Source: DASTOB01 sp035720425 (GTDB taxonomy: Bacteria; Chloroflexota; Limnocylindria; Limnocylindrales; CSP1-4). From it: DNA of 7,824 bases. Made by a program: the position numbers and the translations under genes. The stretch is from positions 1-7,824 of the forward strand of contig DASTOB010000118.1 in assembly GCA_035720425.1 (NCBI GenBank), given 5' to 3'. Below the pieces are notes generated by a model, which worked only from the letters and a program-made list of their open reading frames with translations, was not told the origin of the DNA and searched no databases. This document shows, in pieces, positions 1 through 6,756 of this stretch. Position 1 is the stretch's first letter, and every line of letters starts with the position of its first letter.

Positions 1-120
1 CCGGACGCGGACGACGCGACGCTCATCGAGCACATGAGCGGCAACCTGTGTCGCTGCACCGGCTACCTGTCGATCGTGGCGGCGATCCTCCGGGCGCGCG
101 ACGCGGCGTCCGAAGGCTGA
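1..120 (+). CDS. [2Fe-2S] small subunit of a molybdenum hydroxylase, C-terminal end (5' end outside window)
   Basis: Reading from base 1, 39 codons run open to a TGA at 118-120. They include the motif GNLCRCTGY (Cys codons at 49-51 and 55-57), a hallmark of the second, all-helical iron-sulfur domain of the small subunits of xanthine dehydrogenase, CO dehydrogenase and related enzymes. The C-x-C pair supplies ligands to the [2Fe-2S] cluster nearest the molybdenum centre. The following 'YLSIVAAILRA' is the usual last helix before the C-terminus. The subunit passes electrons from the Mo site to FAD in the cytoplasm. Only about a quarter of a normal ~160-residue subunit is visible; the plant-type ferredoxin domain must lie upstream. 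It is followed after 3 bases by the FAD-Mo fusion, so the two are surely co-transcribed and give a three-module enzyme. The family call is firm; the substrate is unknown. Confidence 0.93.
   Translation, partial: PDADDATLIEHMSGNLCRCTGYLSIVAAILRARDAASEG
112..116 (+). promoter_or_regulatory. Shine-Dalgarno-like GAAGG before the FAD-Mo fusion gene
   Basis: GAAGG lies 7 bases before the ATG at 124 and inside the last codons of the preceding small-subunit gene. The spacing is right for a ribosome binding site. It supports 124 as the start and suggests translational coupling to the upstream gene. It is short and sits in purine-containing coding sequence, so chance is possible. Confidence 0.5.
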
Positions 121-123
121 CTG

Positions 124-3100
124 ATGCCGAGCCATCCGCACCCGTTCCGCATCCTCCAGCCGGGCAGTCTCGCCGAGGCTGGCCGGATGGTCCTCGACGC
201 GGGCCCGGACGCCGCGCTGTACGCCGGCGGCACGGAACTGCTCCTGGCGATGAAGCAGGGCGCCCTGCGCTACGACGCCCTCGTCGACCTCAAGACGATC
301 CCGGGCCTCGCGGCGATCGAGGACCGCGGCGACCGGGTCGAGAGCGGGGCGCTCGCCACGCACCGCGACATCGCCCGGTCCGGGCCCGTCCGCACGATCG
401 CGCCGCTGCTCGCCGCGCTCGAGGGTCGGATCGCCAACCCGCGCGTCCGCGCGACCGGCACGCTCGGCGGCAACCTGTGCTTCGCCGAGCCGCATTCGGA
501 CCCGGGGACGCTGCTCGCGGCGCTCGACGCGCGCCTCCTCGTCGTCGGCACCGCCGGCGAGCGCGAGATCCCGATCGCCGAGTTCATCGCGGGGCCGTAC
601 GCGACCGCGCTCGAGCCCGGTGAGATCCTGCGCGCCGTCGTCGTCCCGCGCCCCGGGTCGGGCAGCCGGATCGGCTACCGGCGGGTCCAGCAGCTCGAGC
701 ATCGTCCGATGCTCGGGGTCGCGCTCCGCCTCGACCTCGACCCGGCCGGCCGGACCGTCGTCGGGGCGCGGGCGGCGGTCGGCGCGGCCAGCCCGGTGCC
801 GCTCCGGAGCGTTGCCGCCGAGGAGCTCCTGCTCGGCGACCTCGCCACCCTCGACGACCGGTTCGCCGCGGCCGCCGACGCCCTCGCCGACGATGCCGAC
901 CTGCTCGACGACGCCGACGGCGGGGCGGACTACTCGCGCCACCTCATCGCCGTCCACCTCGGCCGCCTCGGGCGGGCCCTCGCCCGCGGCGAGCAACCGC
1001 CGATCACGGACGGCCGCGAACGGCGCGCGCTCCGCGAGACGGTGGCCGCCTGGCACGCGTCGCGCCGCCACACGCCGCCGCCGGAGTTCAGCGTCGTCGG
1101 CCGTTCCGTTCCGCGCACCGACGGCCCGCTCAAGGTGACCGGCCGGGCGACCTTCGTGGCCGACGTCGACCTGCCCCGGCTCGCCCACGCGAAGACCGTC
1201 CGCAGCCCCGTCGCCCACGCGCGGATCCTGTCGATCGACATCGAGCGGGCGCGGGCCGCACCGGGCGTGCTCGACATCCTCGTCGCGTCCGACCTCCTCC
1301 GCCTGCCCCGCCACCTGTTCGGCCATGCGATCCGCGACCACGCGATCCTCGCCATGGACAAGGTGGTCCACGTCGGCGAGCCCGTGGTCGCGGTGATCGC
1401 CGAGGACGAGCCGTCCGCTCAGTTCGCCGCCGAGCTCGTCGAGGTCGCGTACGACGAGCTCGAGCCGGTCATGACCGCCGAGGAGGCGCTCCGCGAGGGC
1501 GCGCCGCTCCTCCATGAGGAGCCCCACGAGTTCGGCCACGCCCCGGGCCACGTGAACCTCGACGGGCGCGTCTTCGGCACGAACCGCCTGACCGACGACG
1601 TCGTCGCGTGGGGCGACATCGACGCCGCGTTCGCCCGGGCGGCCACGATCGTCGAGGGCGAGTACTACTACCCGATGGCGTTCTCCTATCCCCTCGAGTC
1701 GTACGCCTCGATCGCCGACTTCCGTGGCGAGGAGGTGACGATCTGGACGAACGGCCAGCACACGTACACGACCCGGCGCGACGTGGCCGACCTGCTCGGG
1801 CTGCCGCTCAGCCGGGTGCGGGTCATCACCCCGTTCGTCGGCGGCGGTTTCGGCGCGAAGTCGTACTCCAAGGTGGAACCCCTCGCGGCGGTCTGCTCGT
1901 GGCGCGTCCGCCGGCCGGTCAAGGTCGAGCTGACCGTCGAGGAGACGATCCAGACGACCCGCGCGCTCGATGCCCGGGTCTGGCTTCGCACAGCGGCCGA
2001 CGCGGACGGGCGGCTCCTCGCGCGCCAGGCGCGGGTCCTCATGAACAGCGGCGCATTCGCCCAGAACAGCATGCTCGTGTCGGCCAAGACGTCGACCCGC
2101 CTCGTCGGCCCGTACCAGTGGGAGGCGGTCGACCTGCGCGTCCGCGCGGCGTACACGAACACCGCCCCGGCCAGCTCGTATCGCGGGTTCGGCGGCGCGC
2201 ACGCGAGCATGGCCGCCGAGGTCCAGCTCGACGAGCTGGCCGAGCGCCTCGGGGCGGACCCGGTCGAGTTCCGGCTGCGCAACCTCGTCGAGCGCGGGCA
2301 CGTCTTCTTTCCCGGCAAGCGGCCCCTCCACGCCGACGTGAAGGCGAACCTGCGCTCCGTCGCCGACGGCCTCGGTTGGGGGCGCCCGGAGCCGCCAGGG
2401 ACCGGGACCGGGGTCGCGTCGATCGTGATGGACTCCGGGGCGGTGCCGGTCGGCCGCAGCGAGGTGCGCGTCCACGGCGACGGGTCGGTCACCGTCCTGA
2501 CCGGCGCGGCCGAGCTCGGCCAGGGCAGCCGGACCGTCCTCGCGATGGTCGCCGCCGAGGAGTTCGGCCTGCCCCTCGAGCGGGTCCGGATCCAGCAGTC
2601 CGATTCCGGTGTGACCCCGTACGCCCGGACGACCGGGGCGGACCGGACCACGATCATGGAGGGCACGACGATCCGGCTCGCCTGCGACGACGCGAAGGCG
2701 CAGCTGCGCGACATGGCGGCCGAGCTGCTCGAGGTGCCGGCCGATGCTCTCGAGCTCGAGCGGACCGGCGTCCGGGCGGGCGACCGGCGCCTCGGCTGGG
2801 GCGAGATCATCGGGCGCTGGTTCCAGGCGCCGGACATGGAGGTGAGCGGGCGCGGCCACATCCGGCCGGTCGGCGACTGGGGGCTCATCCCGCCGTCGTG
2901 GGAGAACCCGGTGGCCGGCGTGCGCGTCACGGCCGACCCCGACACCGGCGAGTGGTGGGCGACGAGCCTCATCGACGTGGCCGACATCGGCCTCGCCATC
3001 AACCCGGCCCTCGCCGACGGGATGGACGTCGGCTCGATGATGCAGAGCCTCGGCGTCGCGCTCCGCGAGCAGCTCGTCTACGACGGCCAGCAGCTCGCCA

Positions 3101-3465
3101 ACGGGTCCGTGCTCACGTATCGAGTGCCGGAGTTCGCCGACCTGCCCGACGAGGTCCGCACGTTCGTCGTCGAGAACCGCGACGGGATGGGGCCGTACGG
3201 CTCGAAGGCCCACGGGGACGGGACGATGTCGGTCGTCGCGCCGGCGGTCTCGAACGCGCTCCACGCCGCCCTCGGCGTGCGGATGCGGCGGGCGCCGTTC
3301 ACGCCGGAGCGGGTGTGGCGGGCGATCCGCGAGCGGGAGGCGGCCGAAACCGGCGGCGGGGGCACGGCCGGCACGAGCGACGACGCCGTCGGGCGCCCGC
3401 CGGGCGGCATCCCGGACTGGTGGACCGCCACGGAGTGGACGTCCCGCCCGCGCCGCCCCGGGTGA
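124..3465 (+). CDS. Fused FAD-binding + molybdopterin-binding subunit of a xanthine dehydrogenase-family hydroxylase
   Basis: A 1113-residue protein combining two subunits that are normally separate. Residues ~1-175 are the FAD domain, with FAD-contact motifs AGGTEL (34-39) and GTLGGNL (112-118). Residues ~180-290 match the CO-dehydrogenase-type flavoprotein C-terminal domain. A hydrophilic linker (~290-320) leads to a large-subunit N-terminus beginning 'FSVVGRSVPRTDG' (322-334). Mo-pterin elements follow: TNGQ (542-545), GGGFG (573-577), YRGFGG (686-691), ELGQG (797-801) and DIGLAINP (954-961). The YRGFGG loop is of the xanthine dehydrogenase/aldehyde oxidase kind and lacks the Cys of CO dehydrogenase CoxL (AYRCSFR), so this is not a form I CO dehydrogenase. 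The predicted role is hydroxylation of a heteroaromatic or aldehyde carbon with electrons passing Mo to Fe-S to FAD; the partner is the Fe-S subunit just upstream. Oddities: the catalytic Glu position reads Asp (GSKAHGD, D1032), other cofactor-loop residues differ from the paralogue at 6749-7824, and a glycine-rich, tryptophan-containing tail (~1079-1113) follows the usual end. The ATG at 124 has a plausible ribosome site. The substrate is unknown. Confidence 0.93.
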   Translation: MPSHPHPFRILQPGSLAEAGRMVLDAGPDAALYAGGTELLLAMKQGALRYDALVDLKTIPGLAAIEDRGDRVESGALATHRDIARSGPVRTIAPLLAALEGRIANPRVRATGTLGGNLCFAEPHSDPGTLLAALDARLLVVGTAGEREIPIAEFIAGPYATALEPGEILRAVVVPRPGSGSRIGYRRVQQLEHRPMLGVALRLDLDPAGRTVVGARAAVGAASPVPLRSVAAEELLLGDLATLDDRFAAAADALADDADLLDDADGGADYSRHLIAVHLGRLGRALARGEQPPITDGRERRALRETVAAWHASRRHTPPPEFSVVGRSVPRTDGPLKVTGRATFVADVDLPRLAHAKTVRSPVAHARILSIDIERARAAPGVLDILVASDLLRLPRHLFGHAIRDHAILAMDKVVHVGEPVVAVIAEDEPSAQFAAELVEVAYDELEPVMTAEEALREGAPLLHEEPHEFGHAPGHVNLDGRVFGTNRLTDDVVAWGDIDAAFARAATIVEGEYYYPMAFSYPLESYASIADFRGEEVTIWTNGQHTYTTRRDVADLLGLPLSRVRVITPFVGGGFGAKSYSKVEPLAAVCSWRVRRPVKVELTVEETIQTTRALDARVWLRTAADADGRLLARQARVLMNSGAFAQNSMLVSAKTSTRLVGPYQWEAVDLRVRAAYTNTAPASSYRGFGGAHASMAAEVQLDELAERLGADPVEFRLRNLVERGHVFFPGKRPLHADVKANLRSVADGLGWGRPEPPGTGTGVASIVMDSGAVPVGRSEVRVHGDGSVTVLTGAAELGQGSRTVLAMVAAEEFGLPLERVRIQQSDSGVTPYARTTGADRTTIMEGTTIRLACDDAKAQLRDMAAELLEVPADALELERTGVRAGDRRLGWGEIIGRWFQAPDMEVSGRGHIRPVGDWGLIPPSWENPVAGVRVTADPDTGEWWATSLIDVADIGLAINPALADGMDVGSMMQSLGVALREQLVYDGQQLANGSVLTYRVPEFADLPDEVRTFVVENRDGMGPYGSKAHGDGTMSVVAPAVSNALHAALGVRMRRAPFTPERVWRAIREREAAETGGGGTAGTSDDAVGRPPGGIPDWWTATEWTSRPRRPG

Positions 3466-4658
3466 CCGATAGCCCGCGCGAGGCGCGCCTCCCGACCGAG
3501 TCGATCCTCCTCGTCGTCGCGCTCTTCCTCGTCATCGCGGCGACGAACATCCTGACCCCGCTCCTGCCGGCCATCCGCGACGATTTCGGGATCAGCATCG
3601 CGACCGCCGGCTGGGTGGTCGGGGCGTTCGGGCTCGCGCGGCTCGCGCTCGACCTGCCGGCGGGCCTGCTCATCGATCGGGTCGGGCACCGGCGCCTCAG
3701 CGTCGCCGCGCTCGGCCTGCTCGTCGCCTCGTCGCTCGCGGGCCTCGTCTCGCCGACGCTCGAGGTCCTGCTCGTCGCCCGGATCGGATCCGGGCTCGCC
3801 GTCGCCGTGCTGGCGACGGTCGTCCTCGCTGCCCTCGCCGCGACGGCCGGGCCACGCAACCGCGGCACGGTCCTCGGGCTGTTCCCGACCGCCAACAACG
3901 CGTCGATCGCGTTCTACCCGCTGGCCGGCGGGGTGATCGGCGAGCTCGTCGGCTGGCGGGCGACGTTCGGGCTGACCGCGCTCCTCGCCGTCGCCGGCGG
4001 GGCGATCCTCGTCCCGCTCCTGCTGCGTCTCGACCTGCCCCGCCGCCGGCCGGGCGACGAGCGCCGGATGACCCCCGGGCCAGGGGTCCTCCACGGCCGG
4101 CAGCGCGGGATCGCGATCGGCGCGACCGCGTTCGGGGTCGTCGCGACGATGGTCCATCGGCACGGCTTCCGGAGCACCGTCCTGCCGCTCTACGCCGCGA
4201 CCGCCCTCGGCCTCGGGGCGATCCCGATCGCGAGCGGCGTCGCGCTCATGGCGGTCACCGCGATCCTCGTCGGCGTGCCCGGTGGCGCGCTCGGCGACCG
4301 GATCGGACGCCGACGGGTCATCACCGCCGGGCTGCTCGGGCTCGCGATCGGCGACCTCGCGTTCCTCCTCGCCGGCGACCTCGTGTCGTTCCTCGTCATC
4401 GCCGCGCTCATCGGCCTGGCCGACTTCTTCCCGAGCTCGCAGACGGCCCTCCTGACCGACATCGTCCACCCGGAGCAGCGGACGCGGGTCCTGTCCGGCT
4501 ACCGGTTCGCGGTCGACCTCGGCGCGTTCATCGGGCCGGTCCTCCTCGCCGCGGTCATGGACGGCGCAGGGGCCGGAGCGGCGATCGTCCTGACCGCGGC
4601 GCTGCTCGCCGCCGCGGCGGTGGCGGCCCGCCTTGGCGTGCCCGTGGTCGACCCGTAA
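3462..4658 (+). CDS. Major facilitator superfamily transporter, 12 predicted membrane helices
   Basis: A 398-residue hydrophobic protein, the normal size for MFS. The GTG start at 3462 overlaps the upstream TGA as GTGA, which indicates translational coupling. The reading frame is open far upstream, but only from here does the sequence look like a transporter; an in-frame GTG at 3435 would add 9 residues and is the main alternative start. MFS motif A occurs between helices 2 and 3 (GLLIDRVGHRR, residues 68-78) and again between helices 8 and 9 (GALGDRIGRRR, 275-285), showing the 6+6 repeat. Approximate helices are 14-36, 47-70, 79-97, 102-125, 141-161, 167-189, 218-235, 250-272, 287-304, 306-322, 352-367 and 371-392, with a long charged loop (~190-216) between the halves. 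It should sit in the inner membrane and move a small solute by secondary transport. The operon position suggests uptake of the hydroxylase substrate or export of its product, but this is inference; sequence motifs do not give the solute. Confidence 0.9.
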   Translation: MTDSPREARLPTESILLVVALFLVIAATNILTPLLPAIRDDFGISIATAGWVVGAFGLARLALDLPAGLLIDRVGHRRLSVAALGLLVASSLAGLVSPTLEVLLVARIGSGLAVAVLATVVLAALAATAGPRNRGTVLGLFPTANNASIAFYPLAGGVIGELVGWRATFGLTALLAVAGGAILVPLLLRLDLPRRRPGDERRMTPGPGVLHGRQRGIAIGATAFGVVATMVHRHGFRSTVLPLYAATALGLGAIPIASGVALMAVTAILVGVPGGALGDRIGRRRVITAGLLGLAIGDLAFLLAGDLVSFLVIAALIGLADFFPSSQTALLTDIVHPEQRTRVLSGYRFAVDLGAFIGPVLLAAVMDGAGAGAAIVLTAALLAAAAVAARLGVPVVDP

Positions 4659-4673
4659 CGATTCGGTGACGGC

Positions 4674-5960
4674 GTGAGTAGACGATCTCCGAGGCATGCT
4701 CAACCTCACCCGGAGCTGATCGGAACCGTCGTGGACGCGTGGCGACCTGCCTTCGCCGTCATCGGGCTGGGTCTCGCGATCGTCGGGACCATCGGCACGC
4801 TCGTGGTGCGGTTCGTGTCGCCGGTGCCGATCATCTCGGAGGCCTTCGGCTTCGGCTGGGCCGCCATGGTCGGGTACCTGGTCCAGGGCGTGACCTGGGC
4901 GTCGATTGGGGCGCTCCTGGTCATCCGTCGCCCCGGGAACGCCGTCGGCTGGCTCATGGTCCTCGTCGGCGTCGGCTACGCGCTGTCCCAGCTCACGGTG
5001 TCACTGGCCTCGTCGTTCGCCGCCGCGAATACCGCCGATGGCGATCGGCTTGCGCAGGTGGCCGGATGGCTGACGGTCCTGCTCCAGCTCGTCACGGTCC
5101 TCCACTTCGCGATCGGCTTCCTCTTCCCGACCGGGCGAGTCCAGAGCCGCCGGTGGGGATGGTTCATGCGGGGGTTCTGGATCTTCGCCGCTGTGTTCGT
5201 CGTGACGAGCCTCATCCAGCCGGGTCCGCTGCAACTGATACCCGTCCTGGACAACCCATTTGGTTTCGGGCCGGACCTCCGCGGCGGTCGTCTCATTGCG
5301 CCCACGCTTGCCCTGGCGGCCGTGGTCATTTTCGTCAGTCTCGTGATCTCGATGATCTCCCGCTATCGGTCCGGCGGGTGGTTGGAACGCCAACAGCTCA
5401 AGTGGTTCGTTTCGGCCTTGGGCGTGTCGGCCATCGGCCTCGGCATCGCGACGTCGGAGGTGTTCTTCAACGACGATCCCAGGAACGCGATCGGACTGAC
5501 GGTCTACGTGTTCGCCGGCGCCGTCGTTCCGATCGCGATCGGGATCGCGATCCTCCGACACCACCTGTACGACATCGACCGGATCATCCGTCGGACGATC
5601 GCGTACGCGCTGGTGACCGGCACAGTCGGCGTCACCTTCGCCGTGCTGCTCCTCACGCTGAGCGGGATCATGACCGCCTTTGCTGAGGGCGAGACGATCG
5701 CCGTGGCCGCGTCGACCCTGGTTGCGTTCGCGCTGTTTCAACCGGTGCGCCGCCGTATCCAGGCAGCGGTCGACCGACGCTTCGACCGTGCGCGCTACGA
5801 CGCCGATGTGACGGTCCGAACCTTCGCCGGAAGGCTGAGCGGCGACGTCGACATCGGCGCGGTCTGTCGGGAGATCGTCGACACCGCGTCGGTCGCGGTT
5901 CGGCCGGCGGTCGTCGGGGTCTGGCTCCGCAGTCGACCGTTCAAACCGCCGATCCGTTGA
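4674..5960 (+). CDS. Multi-pass membrane protein resembling the sensory half of a histidine kinase, no kinase domain
   Basis: A 428-residue protein with a GTG start at 4674, 15 bases after the transporter stop. A weak GGTGA at 4665-4669 is its only ribosome-site candidate, and a GTG at 4731 is an alternative start. About ten hydrophobic segments are visible (roughly 25-48, 62-84, 91-113, 131-152, 164-182, 207-230, 244-262, 274-295, 306-333, 341-357). Recurrent motifs are RRPGNAVGWL (85-94), FPTGR (151-155), ERQQLKWF (238-245), LYDIDRIIRRT (298-308) and RRFDRARYDA (368-377). From memory these are typical of the N-terminal membrane part of sensor kinases in Chloroflexota and Actinobacteria. There the cytoplasmic stretch after 'RRF-x-R-x-RYDA' normally leads to GAF and/or kinase domains. 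Here ~50 residues follow, ending at 'VVGVWLR' plus a short tail, with no HisKA H-box or HATPase motifs. Stand-alone versions of this length exist, so truncation is not required. The function is unknown; signalling is only suggested by homology. Its 3' end overlaps the convergent acetyltransferase gene by 20 bases, and its codon bias is looser than its neighbours'. Confidence 0.82.
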   Translation: MSRRSPRHAQPHPELIGTVVDAWRPAFAVIGLGLAIVGTIGTLVVRFVSPVPIISEAFGFGWAAMVGYLVQGVTWASIGALLVIRRPGNAVGWLMVLVGVGYALSQLTVSLASSFAAANTADGDRLAQVAGWLTVLLQLVTVLHFAIGFLFPTGRVQSRRWGWFMRGFWIFAAVFVVTSLIQPGPLQLIPVLDNPFGFGPDLRGGRLIAPTLALAAVVIFVSLVISMISRYRSGGWLERQQLKWFVSALGVSAIGLGIATSEVFFNDDPRNAIGLTVYVFAGAVVPIAIGIAILRHHLYDIDRIIRRTIAYALVTGTVGVTFAVLLLTLSGIMTAFAEGETIAVAASTLVAFALFQPVRRRIQAAVDRRFDRARYDADVTVRTFAGRLSGDVDIGAVCREIVDTASVAVRPAVVGVWLRSRPFKPPIR

Positions 5961-6756
5961 TTGCCCGCCACGCGGTCAACCCGCGGTCCGCGTCGAGCCC
6001 GGGCAATCCGAATTCGCCGGCCACGAGCTCGCGATAGCGGGCGGGCTCGCGGACGTCCTCGGACGTCTTGCCCGCGGCGGTGAAGCGGGTGAACTCGTGG
6101 TCGCGCAGCTGGATCACCTCGTCGTCCGTGCAGCGGACGAGGCGGAAGTTCTGCATGACGAACGTCCGCGGCGGCACGGCGTGGTGGCGCTGGTACGACG
6201 CCTCCATCTCGTCGTCCGACGCGGCGTCGTCGTCGTACGTCACGAACGAACGGAACTCGCCGCCCACCCAGCGATCCTGGACGAGCCGACCGGACGCCGG
6301 GTCGCGGTGGAAGCGGTAGCGCAGACCCGCCCGATCGATCTCGAACGGCTCGTCGACGTCGATCGCCTCGAAGATCGGCTGGCCGTTGCCGACATCGACG
6401 AGGAGCCGCCGTCCGTCGACCTCCGCCATGAGCGCGGAGTGCGAGCCCGGGAACGAGATCGCGGCGAGGACCGGGTAGGCAACGTAGCCGAGCTCGGCGA
6501 GGAGCCGCCCGAACATCGAGCCGAACTCGTAGCACACACCGCCGCCGGCCCGCGCGGTCCACGTCGCGAGGAGCGCCTCGAGGTCGAGCGGGGGGACGGG
6601 TCCGTCGCCGGCGGCGTGGCGCCGGATGAGCGAGCTCACGCACTCGAACGTGATCGACCGATGGGCCCGAACCAGGGCATCGAGCGCGGCACGGGACGGG
6701 GCCGATCGAGGCTGGCCCAGGAGAGCGAGGTAGCGGTCTGCCCAGGCCTCAGCCAT
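5941..6756 (-). CDS. Arylamine N-acetyltransferase family protein
   Basis: A 271-residue protein, the usual NAT length. The catalytic triad is in order and at standard spacing: Cys75 in RAGGGVCYEF, His106 in GSHSALM and Asp121 in LLVDVG (compare about 69/107/122 in enterobacterial NAT). The N-terminus 'RYLALLG ... AHRSITFE' matches the family's helical bundle. NATs transfer an acetyl or other acyl group from CoA to an arylamine, hydrazine or similar nucleophile via the Cys; some relatives close amides in antibiotic synthesis. It is divergent: the common 'PFEN' reads TFEC (36-39) and 'DVGFG' reads DVGNG (121-125), so the acceptor may be unusual. The ATG at 6756 was preferred to the upstream in-frame ATG at 6900 because the extra 48 residues are low-complexity Arg/Ser/Gly sequence lying over the upstream hydroxylase gene. 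The start overlaps that gene's stop by 8 bases (ATGGCTGA) with no clear ribosome site, implying translational coupling. Acetyl-CoA use is inferred from the family. Confidence 0.9.
   Translation of the reverse strand: MAEAWADRYLALLGQPRSAPSRAALDALVRAHRSITFECVSSLIRRHAAGDGPVPPLDLEALLATWTARAGGGVCYEFGSMFGRLLAELGYVAYPVLAAISFPGSHSALMAEVDGRRLLVDVGNGQPIFEAIDVDEPFEIDRAGLRYRFHRDPASGRLVQDRWVGGEFRSFVTYDDDAASDDEMEASYQRHHAVPPRTFVMQNFRLVRCTDDEVIQLRDHEFTRFTAAGKTSEDVREPARYRELVAGEFGLPGLDADRGLTAWRAINGSAV

Noticed and set aside
1686..3002. Minus-strand open frame of 438 codons opposite the hydroxylase
   Set aside because: Ser/Arg/Thr-rich, no motifs, antisense to conserved Mo-binding regions.
1608..3461. Open frame upstream of and continuous with the transporter, lying over the hydroxylase in another frame
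   Set aside because: The translation is Arg/Pro/Gly-rich with no domain character, while the overlapping frame shows clear Mo-hydroxylase motifs. Long open frames in alternative phases are expected at this GC content; only the part from 3462 looks like a protein.
124..3465. Carbon monoxide dehydrogenase (CoxM/CoxL) reading of the fusion
   Set aside because: The FAD half is similar to CoxM, but the Mo half has YRGFGG where form I CoxL has the AYRCSFR loop with the Cys ligand of the Cu-Mo centre. The xanthine dehydrogenase/aldehyde oxidase family in general is the safer call.
4659..4673. Promoter or terminator between the transporter and the membrane protein
   Set aside because: Only 15 bases are available, with no -10-like or hairpin sequence; they are best read as an intra-operon gap.
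3078..4709. Minus-strand open frame of 543 codons opposite the transporter
   Set aside because: It is extremely rich in Arg, Glu, Asp and Gly with no recognisable motif, and lies antisense to a well-supported MFS gene. It is a GC-bias shadow.
5940..6010. Possible bidirectional terminator at the convergent gene ends
   Set aside because: There are short GC-rich direct repeats (GCGGTC) but no stable hairpin followed by a T-run on either strand that I could identify.
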